Part shown: one piece after another, positions 9,037 to 18,242 of the stretch
Layout of the letters: every line of letters starts with the position of its first letter
Position numbering within the stretch: position 1 is the stretch's first letter
DNA from: Gammaproteobacteria bacterium
GTDB taxonomy: Bacteria; Pseudomonadota; Gammaproteobacteria; UBA4575
Assembly (NCBI GenBank): GCA_028279275.1
Contig: JANQOB010000001.1
Coordinates: forward strand, 36,227 to 100,226
Direction: 5' to 3'
DNA length: 64,000 nucleotides
The notes under the pieces: model-generated
The model's input: only the letters and a program-made list of their open reading frames with translations
Database searches by the model: none
What the model was told of the DNA's origin: nothing
Position numbers and translations under genes: made by a program

Positions 9037-9693
9037 GTGTTTATACGAAACATACTTCTGATCAATTTATTTTTCTCGGCGACTCTTTTACTTGCGGCTG
9101 ATAATTCTATTTCTCAAATTGAAGTCATGGCATTATTCAAAGATAAAGCTATGGTGAGTATAGATAATGAGGAGCACTTATTAAAAGTTGGCGAATCTGC
9201 CATTGCAGGAGTTAAACTCGTTAAAGCTACCAGCAAATATGCAATTTTGGAAATAAATGGAAAGCAATCTAAGTATTTATTAGGTAACCGAGTACAGGCT
9301 AGTTACTCTGAAACTGAAAAGAAAAGAGTAAATATTTATCGTAATAGCAGTGGAATGTTTAAAACCGTTGGTTCTATTAATGGCTATACGGTTGATTTTC
9401 TTGTCGATACTGGTGCTAGTGTTGTAGCATTGAATTCAGCTTTAGCAAAGCGCCTGGGTATACAATATAAGCTTGATGGTAAAGAAACTATTGTTGCTAC
9501 AGCATCCGGTAGAGAGTTGGCTTATTCTATCGACTTAGACCAAGTAAAAGTCGGAGAAATTATGCTAAGAAATATTGATGCCGTTGTAATTGAAGGGAAT
9601 GATCCCTCAACACCATTATTAGGAATGTCTTATCTAGGGCGTCTTAATATCAATAATGAAGGCCAATTAATGAGCCTAGAAGAAAAATTTTAA
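9037..9693 (+). CDS. Retropepsin-like aspartic protease (clan AA), exported
   Basis: The 218-residue protein starts at a GTG and has an N-terminal hydrophobic segment (ILLINLFFSATLLLAA) that looks like a signal peptide, so it is probably periplasmic. The C-terminal half carries one aspartic protease motif, FLVDTGASVVAL with Asp124 as predicted catalytic residue, followed by AKRLGI and the flap-like VATASGRELAYSI, as in single-domain bacterial retropepsin-like proteases that dimerise to form the active site. The N-terminal half resembles the SH3-like region often found ahead of such domains. The gene overlaps the next start by one base (TAATG). Confidence 0.82.
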   Translation: MFIRNILLINLFFSATLLLAADNSISQIEVMALFKDKAMVSIDNEEHLLKVGESAIAGVKLVKATSKYAILEINGKQSKYLLGNRVQASYSETEKKRVNIYRNSSGMFKTVGSINGYTVDFLVDTGASVVALNSALAKRLGIQYKLDGKETIVATASGRELAYSIDLDQVKVGEIMLRNIDAVVIEGNDPSTPLLGMSYLGRLNINNEGQLMSLEEKF

Positions 9694-10586
9694 TGGCTAA
9701 AGATAGCAGAGACGTAACGATAATGTTCGTAGATATAGCGGGCAGCACCCGTTTATATCAAGAATATGGTGACACGCTGGCTCAAGATAGTATTGCGCGC
9801 TGCTTAATACGCATGTCAGAAATAATTAAGCGTCATAAAGGTACAGTCGTTAAATTCATTGGGGATGAAATACTCTGTTATTTATCTGATCCTGAACTTG
9901 CCTTTCAGGCAGCATTTAAACTTCAAGAAACAGCAAAAGAAACCGTTGATCCTAATGGAGTGAGTCTGGCGCTACGAATTGGCATGCACTATGGTTCAGC
10001 AATTGTAGAACCGACCGATATGTATGGTGACTCAGTGAATGTCACAGCGGCAATGCGTGATATAGCAAAAGGAGGACAGATTATTGCTACTGATGCCATG
10101 GTGGAGCATATTCCACCTGAAATTGCTCATTTTACTCGTCGCTATGATACTTCACGTATTAAAGGTCGACAGGAGCAAACTGTTATTTACGAAGTAATGT
10201 GGGAAGGAGAGGCATCTACTCAAATTCTTTCGGGTACGACTACTTTGGAAAACATGAAGTCGTCAAAACTGCAGCTATCCTTTGAAGACACAGAAATCGC
10301 ATTATTAGCCAATATGCCTGCATTAACAATCGGTCGCGATTTAAATAGCGGAATTGTTGTCGAGGGTACCCTGGTTTCAAGGCAACATGCAGTCATCGAA
10401 TATCGACGCGGAAAATTCTTGATTCGTGATCAAAGCACTAATGGTACATACGTTCTAACAGAAGATGGACGGAGTATTTATTTACGTCGTGAAGAGTTCC
10501 CATTATGGGGTGAAGGTAAGATTAGTCTTGGAAAAACAATTCTCAATGATAGTGATGAAGACCTCATACACTTTAACACCCTTTAG
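9693..10586 (+). CDS. Class III adenylate/guanylate cyclase with C-terminal FHA domain
   Basis: 297 residues. The N-terminal cyclase domain has metal-binding Asp14 (FVDIAGST) and Asp58 (KFIGDE), with Lys54 and Asp113 in places that usually favour ATP. The transition-state Asn is Asn116, but the usual VN.AAR pattern reads VNVTAAMR, so Arg is displaced by one or two positions. Residues about 200-260 form an FHA domain (LTIGRD, SRQHAVIE, DQSTNGTYV), a phosphothreonine reader. Being cotranscribed with a Ser/Thr kinase suggests that phosphorylation targets the FHA interaction. No membrane or sensor domain is present. Confidence 0.88.
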   Translation: MAKDSRDVTIMFVDIAGSTRLYQEYGDTLAQDSIARCLIRMSEIIKRHKGTVVKFIGDEILCYLSDPELAFQAAFKLQETAKETVDPNGVSLALRIGMHYGSAIVEPTDMYGDSVNVTAAMRDIAKGGQIIATDAMVEHIPPEIAHFTRRYDTSRIKGRQEQTVIYEVMWEGEASTQILSGTTTLENMKSSKLQLSFEDTEIALLANMPALTIGRDLNSGIVVEGTLVSRQHAVIEYRRGKFLIRDQSTNGTYVLTEDGRSIYLRREEFPLWGEGKISLGKTILNDSDEDLIHFNTL

Positions 10587-10675
10587 TTAATTTCAACCTC
10601 CAATTCAATATAGAGCCTATTTCAACTGAAATGGGTACAATCAGGTGACTGAGTTCATTTGAAAAAATAATTTTA

Positions 10676-12082
10676 ATGAAAATACGTACTCGTTTCGCTC
10701 CTAGTCCCACAGGATATCTGCATATCGGTGGTGCACGAACAGCACTTTTCAATTGGCTATATGCAAAAAAACATCAGGGCGATTATATGCTGCGTATTGA
10801 AGATACAGATAAACAACGCTCAAAGGATGAGTTCACACAAGATATCTTAGAAAGTTTAGCGTGGCTAGGAATACAATCAGACATTGAACCGATATATCAA
10901 TCTAAGCGTTCGGCTAGGTATTCTGCGGTTATTCAACAATTGCTTGACGAAGACAAAGCATACTATTGCTATTGTTCAAAGGAGCGATTAGACACACTCC
11001 GAGAAGAACAATTAAAAAACAAACAAAAGCCGCGCTACGATGGAACTTGTCGAAATTTAAAAGCTCCACCTGATTCTGCTATTCAACCAGTAGTGCGTTT
11101 GAAGAATCCTGAACAAGGAAGCGTAACAATACGTGATGAAATACGCGGAGAAGTAACTGTTCAAAATACTGAGCTAGATGATTTAATTCTTGCGCGATCT
11201 AACGGCTCTGCGACATATCATTTAACCGTTGTAGTGGATGATATAGATTTAAATATCACTCATATAATTCGAGGAGATGATCATCTAAATAATACATTTA
11301 GACAACATAATATATTCTTAGCCTTAAACAAAAAGGCCCCAATATATGCGCATATACCCTTAATTCATGGCACTGATGGTAAAAGACTTTCGAAACGACA
11401 TGGGGCCGTATCAGTAAATGAATATCGCAAACAAGGATTTCTACCTGACGGCTTATTAAATTATTTAGTGAGGCTAGGGTGGTCTCATGGGGATCAAGAA
11501 ATATTCACAGTAAAAGAGATGAAAGAATTGTTCAGTTTAGATGCTATCCAACAGTCACCTGCAACTTTTGATATTGACAAACTCCTTTGGGTGAACCAAC
11601 AACATATTAAAAATATTTCCGGCAATGAAATCAGAGCTACATTAGAAAAGTATTTTGATGATTTTGGAATACAGACCGATGGTCAACCCTCTTTGGAAGA
11701 CTTATATGATGCTCTGAAAGATCGTAGTAAAACATTACATGAACTTTGTGAATCAAGTGAATTTATATTCAAAGATGTAACTGAATATGAACCCAAATCA
11801 GCTAAGAAATTTTTCACGCCAGAAAGCACAGAAATATTAGAAATATTAAAAAAGAAATTAACTGCAACAAACGAATGGTTAGCAGAGAATATCCATACTC
11901 AAATTAAGCTAACTGCTGATGAACTCAATTTAAAGATGGGTAAAGTCGCCCCACCACTGAGATTAGCTGTTACGGGAGGGGCTAATTCTCCATCAATAGA
12001 CTTAACCCTTGAACTCTTGGGAAAGGAAAAAACCCTATCAAGAATTGAGCAAGCAATTGAATATATTGTAGCTACAGGTTAG
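10676..12082 (+). CDS. gltX: Glutamyl-tRNA synthetase
   Basis: Class I aminoacyl-tRNA synthetase charging tRNA-Glu. The 468-residue protein shows the HIGH motif as PSPTGYLHIGGART near the N terminus, DTDKQRSK, and the KMSKS-type motif GKRLSKRHGAVSV. Length and motifs fit bacterial discriminating or non-discriminating GluRS; I cannot tell which. It is followed 26 bp later by tRNA-Ala. Confidence 0.97.
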   Translation: MKIRTRFAPSPTGYLHIGGARTALFNWLYAKKHQGDYMLRIEDTDKQRSKDEFTQDILESLAWLGIQSDIEPIYQSKRSARYSAVIQQLLDEDKAYYCYCSKERLDTLREEQLKNKQKPRYDGTCRNLKAPPDSAIQPVVRLKNPEQGSVTIRDEIRGEVTVQNTELDDLILARSNGSATYHLTVVVDDIDLNITHIIRGDDHLNNTFRQHNIFLALNKKAPIYAHIPLIHGTDGKRLSKRHGAVSVNEYRKQGFLPDGLLNYLVRLGWSHGDQEIFTVKEMKELFSLDAIQQSPATFDIDKLLWVNQQHIKNISGNEIRATLEKYFDDFGIQTDGQPSLEDLYDALKDRSKTLHELCESSEFIFKDVTEYEPKSAKKFFTPESTEILEILKKKLTATNEWLAENIHTQIKLTADELNLKMGKVAPPLRLAVTGGANSPSIDLTLELLGKEKTLSRIEQAIEYIVATG

Positions 12083-12108
12083 ATTGAGAACACAGAACGG
12101 TTAGAATA

Positions 12109-12184
<76 letters not shown>

Positions 12185-12214
12185 AACTAATTATATTTTG
12201 AACGATAATAACTA

Positions 12215-12436
12215 ATGCCTGCAAACCCCATCATAAATGATCGTCGCAACAAAGTTGAAAGGCGTAGCATAGGTACAGCTGCACAATTTCCTATTATTAC
12301 TACTCAAGGCATCTGTATTCGAAAAGATCGTCGTATAACCCCAGAACGTCGAGTTTCTAACATCGTCGTAAAAGAATGGAGTATTAAAAACTCTATTTTT
12401 GAAGTTTTATTTGGGGAAAAAGAAAAAGGTAAGTAG
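12215..12436 (+). CDS. Small Arg-rich hypothetical protein
   Basis: A 73-residue basic protein with two copies of an RR..ERR-type motif: DRRNKVERR near residue 10 and DRRITPERR near residue 38. I do not recognise a characterised family, though small proteins with DRR..ERR patterns are common conserved hypotheticals. No signal peptide or membrane segment. It starts 31 bp after tRNA-Ala, without a strong Shine-Dalgarno, and converges with gspN 28 bp later. Confidence 0.55.
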   Translation: MPANPIINDRRNKVERRSIGTAAQFPIITTQGICIRKDRRITPERRVSNIVVKEWSIKNSIFEVLFGEKEKGK

Positions 12437-12464
12437 ATAATTTAGCAGCTTGGTAAAATATCTT

Positions 12465-13205
12465 TTAAATACTAAGCTGTCCTTGATGTGCGACTTTTAT
12501 CGTATCTTCGCCAATTTTTTGACCAATTAATTCAACAGTCTGCAATACATTATCTGGCGTGCGCGAGTTTTTTGAGAAAGTCAAATCAGCGTTATAAAAC
12601 CCATTATTGGCAATAGAAATAACACCATTTAAATCTAATTCACCATTTTGGTTGATTAAGGATATTTGAATTCCGTCTCCTTGTTGAGAAAAGACGCTAT
12701 TTACATCACCTAAATTTAGTGGAATGAAACCCAATATACTTGTATTAAAAGTATTTAACGTGCCATTGGCGTCATTTGGAAATCCATTTTTAATATGTAA
12801 ATTTTCAAATTTGGCATCAAACTGACCGCTAATAGTTAATCCAAGTTTTTCAAAGTAGGGGCTTAGAAGAGACAACTCGCCATTGAGGTCAATATCTTCG
12901 GTAATAACTTCAGAGCTAGCAACGGTTGTTTCAAAATTACCTTTCAAATTATTAGAATTGATGGAAACATCTGCATTTACTTTCCCAAATAATAAACTAA
13001 GTGGATTAGCAGACCATTTAGTATTTTGTAAACCGATCTTATCAATAACAATATTTTGCACATTTCCTTTTAATAAAGTCCCACTCATGCCAACAGTTGA
13101 GATATTGTTAGGTAAGTATTTTTCAATAATTGAGGCAGGAGCAAAATAAGCAATCGCTCCTACGAATATTAATAAGCCTAATAATAATTTTATTGCAATT
13201 TTCAT
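12465..13205 (-). CDS. gspN: Type II secretion system protein N
   Basis: 246-residue bitopic membrane protein, last gene of the T2SS operon. It has an N-terminal membrane anchor (LLLGLLIFVGAIAYFA) followed by a periplasmic beta-rich region with GTLLKGNVQNI and NGTLNTF segments typical of GspN. GspN is found in only some T2SS clusters and its role is not well defined. It lies 20 bp downstream of gspM. Confidence 0.85.
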   Translation of the reverse strand: MKIAIKLLLGLLIFVGAIAYFAPASIIEKYLPNNISTVGMSGTLLKGNVQNIVIDKIGLQNTKWSANPLSLLFGKVNADVSINSNNLKGNFETTVASSEVITEDIDLNGELSLLSPYFEKLGLTISGQFDAKFENLHIKNGFPNDANGTLNTFNTSILGFIPLNLGDVNSVFSQQGDGIQISLINQNGELDLNGVISIANNGFYNADLTFSKNSRTPDNVLQTVELIGQKIGEDTIKVAHQGQLSI

Positions 13206-13225
13206 TATGTATAGAAAATATTAAT

Positions 13226-13711
13226 TCATTTTGTTAACGTAACTTTTCCGCTTACTTTACCTATCTGCTCAGAGCGATCAAAAGATGCATCTGCTACATT
13301 TATGTTATTTCGGCGATCAAGTTCGCCCATAAGCACTATTAAATAATCAAAAGCAATATCTTCGACCCACAGTTGTACACTATCATCACCTTTCGGTTCT
13401 ATTCTTGTGATAGCAGAGCGGATACCCATCTGCTTTGCGCCTGTATCGACTACTGCCAATAAAGAACGACTATCATTGCTTCGATTGAACAAATTAGGAT
13501 TAATACGCTTAAGATGTTCGACCTCTTGCTTTTTTTGCAACATCCAAACTACTGTGTCACGTTTGGCTTCTACTCGATTCTGTTTATTATCTCGACTTGA
13601 TGAAATAGGCGACCAAATTGCGAAATATAAAATTGCAATTCCCACTAGTACCGATGCAGCAAGCACCATATAGCGTTCGCGCGATTGTAATGTTTCCCAC
13701 CAATCTTTCAT
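13226..13711 (-). CDS. gspM: Type II secretion system protein M
   Basis: 161-residue inner-membrane platform component that partners GspL. Typical layout: short cytoplasmic N terminus with WWETLQSRERYMV, one membrane segment (VLAASVLVGIAILYFAIW) and a periplasmic ferredoxin-like domain. The ATG overlaps the gspL stop (ATGA), indicating translational coupling. Confidence 0.92.
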   Translation of the reverse strand: MKDWWETLQSRERYMVLAASVLVGIAILYFAIWSPISSSRDNKQNRVEAKRDTVVWMLQKKQEVEHLKRINPNLFNRSNDSRSLLAVVDTGAKQMGIRSAITRIEPKGDDSVQLWVEDIAFDYLIVLMGELDRRNNINVADASFDRSEQIGKVSGKVTLTK

Positions 13712-14961
13712 TTGAGTTCTCCTTTAACAACTACAAGCTTTGCTTCAACAGAATCACCCTGTGTATTAGCTGATTGAATATCTGCAGTGTAGTTTTTGCT
13801 TTTTAGAGACTGCTTAATACTATCTAATATTTGCACATCGGAAGATCTAACATTCAAGTTTAATTTTCCTTCACGAAAGTTAAGTGAATTAATATTTACT
13901 TTGCCTGCTTGTTTCATCGATTCACCGCTCATGGCTAATAATTCCATAAATCCAGCTTGAGATTGTGAATTTGCAGTGTCGATGAAATTCCTTAGTCTAG
14001 CTTCCATTTTTGTGCGTGCGCTATCTGCAGTTATATTTTGCATGTCTGGGAAAGTTTGTCTGGTAATTTGCACTATTTGCGCATCTAATTTTTTCTCTTC
14101 TTTGCTCAACCGAGCGTAATCAAGGAATACTGAAACAAATGACAATGCTAACCAAGCGCCGAATAGCATTGCAGCTATCTTCCAAGCTCCAAATTGACGA
14201 TGTTTTTTGTCCTTTTTCTTATAGCTTGTTTGTAATAAGTTTATGCAAGCGTCTTCATCTAGTCCGTCAGCAAACAAGCCAGGAGGGCAGTCATCTAATT
14301 CATTCGTATTAACAGGTAAATTAAGCTTTTTAACGCCAACTTGCTGATCATCACAGCAATAAACATTCAGCTCAGAAGGGGTAACCTCCGCTTGTCTTAG
14401 TGAGGAGGCAAGCATTTGCTGTAAATTATGTAAATCAATTGTGAAACCTTGATATGTATCGGTACGCACTAACGCACGTTCATTTTCAATTAACAAGGTC
14501 CAGGTTCCTTCTCTGTAAGGCAAACCAAAAACGTCAGCAGTGATTAAATCTGGATATATTCCAACCTCGTCAAGTTCATCAATGACACTATCTAATATTT
14601 GCTTGTCTATAACTGCAACTGGAAAGTCATTTTCTCCATATCGAGTGCCAAGTGCGAAATGTAGATTTTCTACATCGTCAGCCAGTTCTTCTTCTAGTGC
14701 AAAAGGTACAGCTTTTTGTAAATGTTTTTGTTTTCTAGCTCTTGTATTTACACTTGTAAGCAACATTTGCTCAAGAGGCAACAATATAATTACGTTAGTA
14801 TTTTGAGTGACTGAAGAAACTTGTGATAAGCGCGCTTCAGCACCTCTAGTGATGGGCACACCTTCAGCATCTAGTTTGATCCATTTAACAAAATTTGACT
14901 CTTCATTGTCTAAATTTTCTAGTAAAGCACTTTGAATATAAATAATTACAGTTTCTTCCAT
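13708..14961 (-). CDS. gspL: Type II secretion system protein L
   Basis: 417-residue platform protein linking the GspE ATPase to the inner membrane. The first ~250 residues are the actin-like cytoplasmic domain (with QKHLQKAVPFALEEEL, a GspL hallmark), followed by a membrane segment near residues 268-290 (WKIAAMLFGAWLALSFVSVF) and a periplasmic domain that pairs with GspM. Sits 10 bp after gspK. Confidence 0.92.
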   Translation of the reverse strand: MEETVIIYIQSALLENLDNEESNFVKWIKLDAEGVPITRGAEARLSQVSSVTQNTNVIILLPLEQMLLTSVNTRARKQKHLQKAVPFALEEELADDVENLHFALGTRYGENDFPVAVIDKQILDSVIDELDEVGIYPDLITADVFGLPYREGTWTLLIENERALVRTDTYQGFTIDLHNLQQMLASSLRQAEVTPSELNVYCCDDQQVGVKKLNLPVNTNELDDCPPGLFADGLDEDACINLLQTSYKKKDKKHRQFGAWKIAAMLFGAWLALSFVSVFLDYARLSKEEKKLDAQIVQITRQTFPDMQNITADSARTKMEARLRNFIDTANSQSQAGFMELLAMSGESMKQAGKVNINSLNFREGKLNLNVRSSDVQILDSIKQSLKSKNYTADIQSANTQGDSVEAKLVVVKGELK

Positions 14962-14971
14962 AATGATTTCT

Positions 14972-15919
14972 CTAAATTTTCTGACTGCGTTTAATTACAG
15001 TTAAATTATTTCCAGCTCCACGGTGAATCAAACTCAACATTCTGACTTGGCTTTTACCAATTACACATTTTGTATTGAGTATAAAATGATTAGTACCATA
15101 GCCAGTGTCATGAAAATCGAACTGTATTCCTCTACCTTTGATTGACGGAGCGTTCTCAATATCAAGGTTTTGTTTAAATGGTTCTTTCTCACGATCAGTG
15201 ACTAATTCTTCACCGATACCTAAAGGGGGGCCGATAGCAATAGATTCTAGGACTTCTGCAGACGCAGTATTTAAATTTAATATCGCACTAGTACTATCAA
15301 GCACAGTTACATGTGGCAGAAGTTTTGTATAAATTTCTTCATCAATTCCATGCACTAATCTCAACTCTGAAATATCTTGCATGGGTTGATCGGCAGGTAA
15401 ATATGGCGGTTCCAAACCAATATAAATATCGGCTTCAGCACCTAATGACCCTGTGAACTGCTGATCTGGGTCGATCCAGTCAATGATTGCACCCACTAAC
15501 CCTCGATCTATACCTAAAATATCGAATAGGCGCTCTAAACGTTCCTTTGATTTAATATCAACATTAGTCCCATCATGAAGTGTATTCAGGTTAATCTTAC
15601 CTTGAGCATCTACCAATTGACCTTCAATAAATCCATTAGGCAAAGGAAAGAGCAGGGGTTCTCCATTATTCCACCAGGCATTGTCTGAATCATAGGCATC
15701 ATGAGTATTGTCTTCTTGATCACGCGCTAGAATGGCCATGGCCCATTCTTCTGCACCCTTTGCATAAGCCCAAGCTTGTCCACTATTAAATGCATTTTCT
15801 GTACGATGAAAATTTAATTGGTAATTTGCGGCAATAGTCACTGCAGCGGTAACGGCTAATGCGATAATCAGCACTGCAGTAATTAAGGCTACACCAGATT
15901 GTTTATTTCTTGTATTCAT
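14972..15919 (-). CDS. gspK: Type II secretion minor pseudopilin K
   Basis: 315 residues; the large minor pseudopilin that caps the pseudopilus tip with GspI and GspJ. Prepilin cleavage site is G9|V10 (KQSGVALITAVLII); position +5 is Thr rather than Glu, which is normal for GspK and fits its tip position. The large domain contains KINLNTL and a helix-hairpin-helix-like region (LNLNTASAEVLESI). Confidence 0.93.
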   Translation of the reverse strand: MNTRNKQSGVALITAVLIIALAVTAAVTIAANYQLNFHRTENAFNSGQAWAYAKGAEEWAMAILARDQEDNTHDAYDSDNAWWNNGEPLLFPLPNGFIEGQLVDAQGKINLNTLHDGTNVDIKSKERLERLFDILGIDRGLVGAIIDWIDPDQQFTGSLGAEADIYIGLEPPYLPADQPMQDISELRLVHGIDEEIYTKLLPHVTVLDSTSAILNLNTASAEVLESIAIGPPLGIGEELVTDREKEPFKQNLDIENAPSIKGRGIQFDFHDTGYGTNHFILNTKCVIGKSQVRMLSLIHRGAGNNLTVIKRSQKI

Positions 15920-15925
15920 CGTTTT

Positions 15926-16537
15926 TTATGTGGTACTCGGTGCCGCAAATAAGCGTCGGATTTCGTCCATATTTTCAACTTTAATAGTAAGTTCTACGGC
16001 ATTTGGAATACCTGCTTGCTGAAATGAACTACTGTTTAAAGGTGGCCATGTAAGATGCCATTGACTACCTTGTAAATATCTCAACTTAATTGACTCCACG
16101 CCTTCTAATAAATCGGTTGTGAAGTACTCTTCAGCGATAGCGCCATCAAGTTGCCCCCAGGTATGACGCATCAAGGTATTCTCAGATAGCTCATATGACA
16201 CGCGTTGTAATTGACTGCGCACAAGGTTAGCGGGGTTGCGCCAGCCCGCATGAGTGAAGCTTAACACTTTATCCTCATCACCAACTAAAGCAGGCTGAAG
16301 ATCGCCATATTGATTTCGAATCGGGCGGTTAATAAGCTGGTTTATATCTTTTTCAAGATATCGAAATGTCAATTGCAAATCTTTCAATTGATCAGATGAA
16401 GTTTGTAAATATTTCTGTCCTTTTAAAACTTGATTTAATCCGCCATAAGCAAACACAGACATTACAGCAAAAACAAATATAGCTACCATGATTTCGATTA
16501 GAGTGAATCCTAGTATTTGGTTTCTATGTGTGCGCAT
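15926..16537 (-). CDS. gspJ: Type II secretion minor pseudopilin J
   Basis: 203 residues with prepilin motif G10|FTLIEIMVAIFVFAV, Glu at +5, and the GspJ-like body including LRYLQGSQWHLTWPP. Forms the tip complex with GspI and GspK. Six bp upstream of gspK on the minus strand. Confidence 0.93.
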   Translation of the reverse strand: MRTHRNQILGFTLIEIMVAIFVFAVMSVFAYGGLNQVLKGQKYLQTSSDQLKDLQLTFRYLEKDINQLINRPIRNQYGDLQPALVGDEDKVLSFTHAGWRNPANLVRSQLQRVSYELSENTLMRHTWGQLDGAIAEEYFTTDLLEGVESIKLRYLQGSQWHLTWPPLNSSSFQQAGIPNAVELTIKVENMDEIRRLFAAPSTT

Positions 16538-16559
16538 GTGTATGTCTTGTTCGATAATT

Positions 16560-16940
16560 TTATTTGGGGTTGAAAATTAGTGTTATCAACGTTACAAAGT
16601 TTTGTGCACTTTTATCTTTATCTTTTCTTACACTTATTTCTATACGGCTAGTATCCGGATCCTCAGTTCCCTCAACCTTTCTTGTCCAATACCAAGTTAA
16701 GCCAGCTAACGTTTCTTCGCCATCAGTAAATCCATTTTTTGGTTTCGCGGAAGTTATCTCCATCTCAGCCATTTGGTTTTGTGCCACCCAATAAGCCAGT
16801 GTTTTATCTCTTAAATAGATCGTGTTATTCGTAGTTGAAGTCACCGTTTTAATTACAGCCGCTAAACCCAGCGCAATCACTGCTACGGCTACCATAACCT
16901 CGACGAGAGTAAAACCTTTATGTTTTTGAAAAATAAGCAT
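16560..16940 (-). CDS. gspI: Type II secretion minor pseudopilin I
   Basis: 126 residues with prepilin motif G9|FTLVEVMVAVAVIAL and Glu at +5. Downstream region WVAQNQMAEMEI and LAGLTWYWTRKV match GspI (typical YLA.N....L and W.... patterns). Between gspH and gspJ. Confidence 0.93.
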   Translation of the reverse strand: MLIFQKHKGFTLVEVMVAVAVIALGLAAVIKTVTSTTNNTIYLRDKTLAYWVAQNQMAEMEITSAKPKNGFTDGEETLAGLTWYWTRKVEGTEDPDTSRIEISVRKDKDKSAQNFVTLITLIFNPK

Positions 16941-16951
16941 GTGATGAAATA

Positions 16952-17524
16952 TTAAAGTTCAGCAATCTCGTATTCGCCGTTTTCAGCGAATTTCATGTTA
17001 AATGAATGATCAATTCTGTCTGTCAATTTAAGTTCGAAAGGACTAACGGTACCATCAGATAAAATAAATACATGCGGAGTAGTATCTTCTAATTTTGACG
17101 CTGTAAAATTCACTTTAACCCCCTCTAGAAAGAGTTCGTACTCCAAACCATCTGGTAATGTGCGTTTAGTTAACAATCTATCTTGTTCTAGCAGCTCCCA
17201 ACTTAATTTTTCTTTTTTTTCTTTATCTAAAGTCGATGTTAAGGTGTAGAAAGAATAACTATCTTCAGTAAACAAAATGCCTAATTCTTGAGAGTTAAAA
17301 ATGGCGTGTTCTTTTGCTAGCTCAATCAATGCAGCAAGTTGCTGAGATTTGCGATTCATCCTTTCTGCTTGGTTATCCCCGAAAGCGAGTGTAGCAGCAG
17401 AAACCACTATGCCAACAATTAATAAAACCGCTAATAACTCAATTAACGTAAAACCAGAATCATTACGGTTCTTGAACGTTACTCCTATTAAACGTGCAGA
17501 TGAATTGTTTTGCTTGAGCAACAT
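16952..17524 (-). CDS. gspH: Type II secretion minor pseudopilin H
   Basis: 190 residues. The prepilin cleavage site is G24|FTLIELLAVLLIVGI with Glu at +5, after a 24-residue basic leader that is longer than usual. Length and C-terminal beta-rich domain fit GspH, which joins the main pseudopilus to the tip. Starts 33 bp downstream of gspG. Confidence 0.88.
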   Translation of the reverse strand: MLLKQNNSSARLIGVTFKNRNDSGFTLIELLAVLLIVGIVVSAATLAFGDNQAERMNRKSQQLAALIELAKEHAIFNSQELGILFTEDSYSFYTLTSTLDKEKKEKLSWELLEQDRLLTKRTLPDGLEYELFLEGVKVNFTASKLEDTTPHVFILSDGTVSPFELKLTDRIDHSFNMKFAENGEYEIAEL

Positions 17525-17557
17525 TTTTTATGTTTCGCAGGTACTTAACTTAAAGCA

Positions 17558-18016
17558 TCATCTTAAATCGGCTAAAGATAAGTCTTTATTGTTCTCTTCA
17601 CCGCCTAATTTTCCATCTGCACCAAAGGTAAATAAATCGATTTCGCCATTGGTGCCCGGGCTAGCGTATTGATATTCGCTGCCCCAAGGGTCTAAAGGTA
17701 ATCTTGGTAGATAACCACCTTTACGCCAATTTTTTGCTTCAGGACCACCGGTTGGTTTGCTAACTAAAGCCTGTATCCCTTGTTCTGTAGTCGGATAGTT
17801 AAAATTATCTAATCGATATAAATTCAATGCCGATTCAATGGCACGTATGTCACTTAACGCTTTTTTCACACGCGCTTCTTCAACCTGTCCAAAAATATTA
17901 GGTGCAATGACTGCAGCTAATAAACCGATGATGACAACGACAACAATGATCTCGATTAATGTAAAACCGCGCGTATGTCGGTAATTATAATTTTGGTAGT
18001 TTCTATATTTATTCAT
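17558..18016 (-). CDS. gspG: Type II secretion major pseudopilin G
   Basis: 152 residues. The main pseudopilus subunit, with cleavage site G17|FTLIEIIVVVVIIGLLA, Glu at +5, the GspG calcium-site region (PLDPWGSEYQY, FGADGKLGGE) and YPTTEQGIQALV. The 16-residue leader is rich in Tyr and Asn (YRNYQNYNYRH), an unusual composition. A 226-bp gap lies upstream (see separate entry). Confidence 0.96.
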   Translation of the reverse strand: MNKYRNYQNYNYRHTRGFTLIEIIVVVVIIGLLAAVIAPNIFGQVEEARVKKALSDIRAIESALNLYRLDNFNYPTTEQGIQALVSKPTGGPEAKNWRKGGYLPRLPLDPWGSEYQYASPGTNGEIDLFTFGADGKLGGEENNKDLSLADLR

Positions 18017-18242
18017 GCAATTACTCTCGTGATGTTAACTCGCTGATTATTAAGGGCAAATATTATAAAATTGTAACAACAACCCGCACGCACTAGCGCT
18101 CATAGATAGTTTTGTCGGTCAATCTAGACAGATAATCGGCGATCGTGTTTACGCTACTAATAAGATAAATCTTATCAAAGTTTATATTTATCAGTGACCT
18201 ACATTATATTTTTAAAGCTATTTAACCTGGAAGAACATCGAC
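18017..18242 (-). promoter_or_regulatory. Intergenic gap inside the gsp operon (gspF-gspG)
   Basis: 226 bp with no ORF, between the gspF stop and the gspG start; other gsp genes are 6-33 bp apart, except gspC-gspD. Two TATAAT-like hexamers lie on the minus strand, neither with a convincing -35. An inverted repeat ATAAGAT-AA-ATCTTAT occupies 18160-18175. The gap may hold an internal promoter that raises the dose of the major pseudopilin, which is needed in excess; this is inference. Confidence 0.35.
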
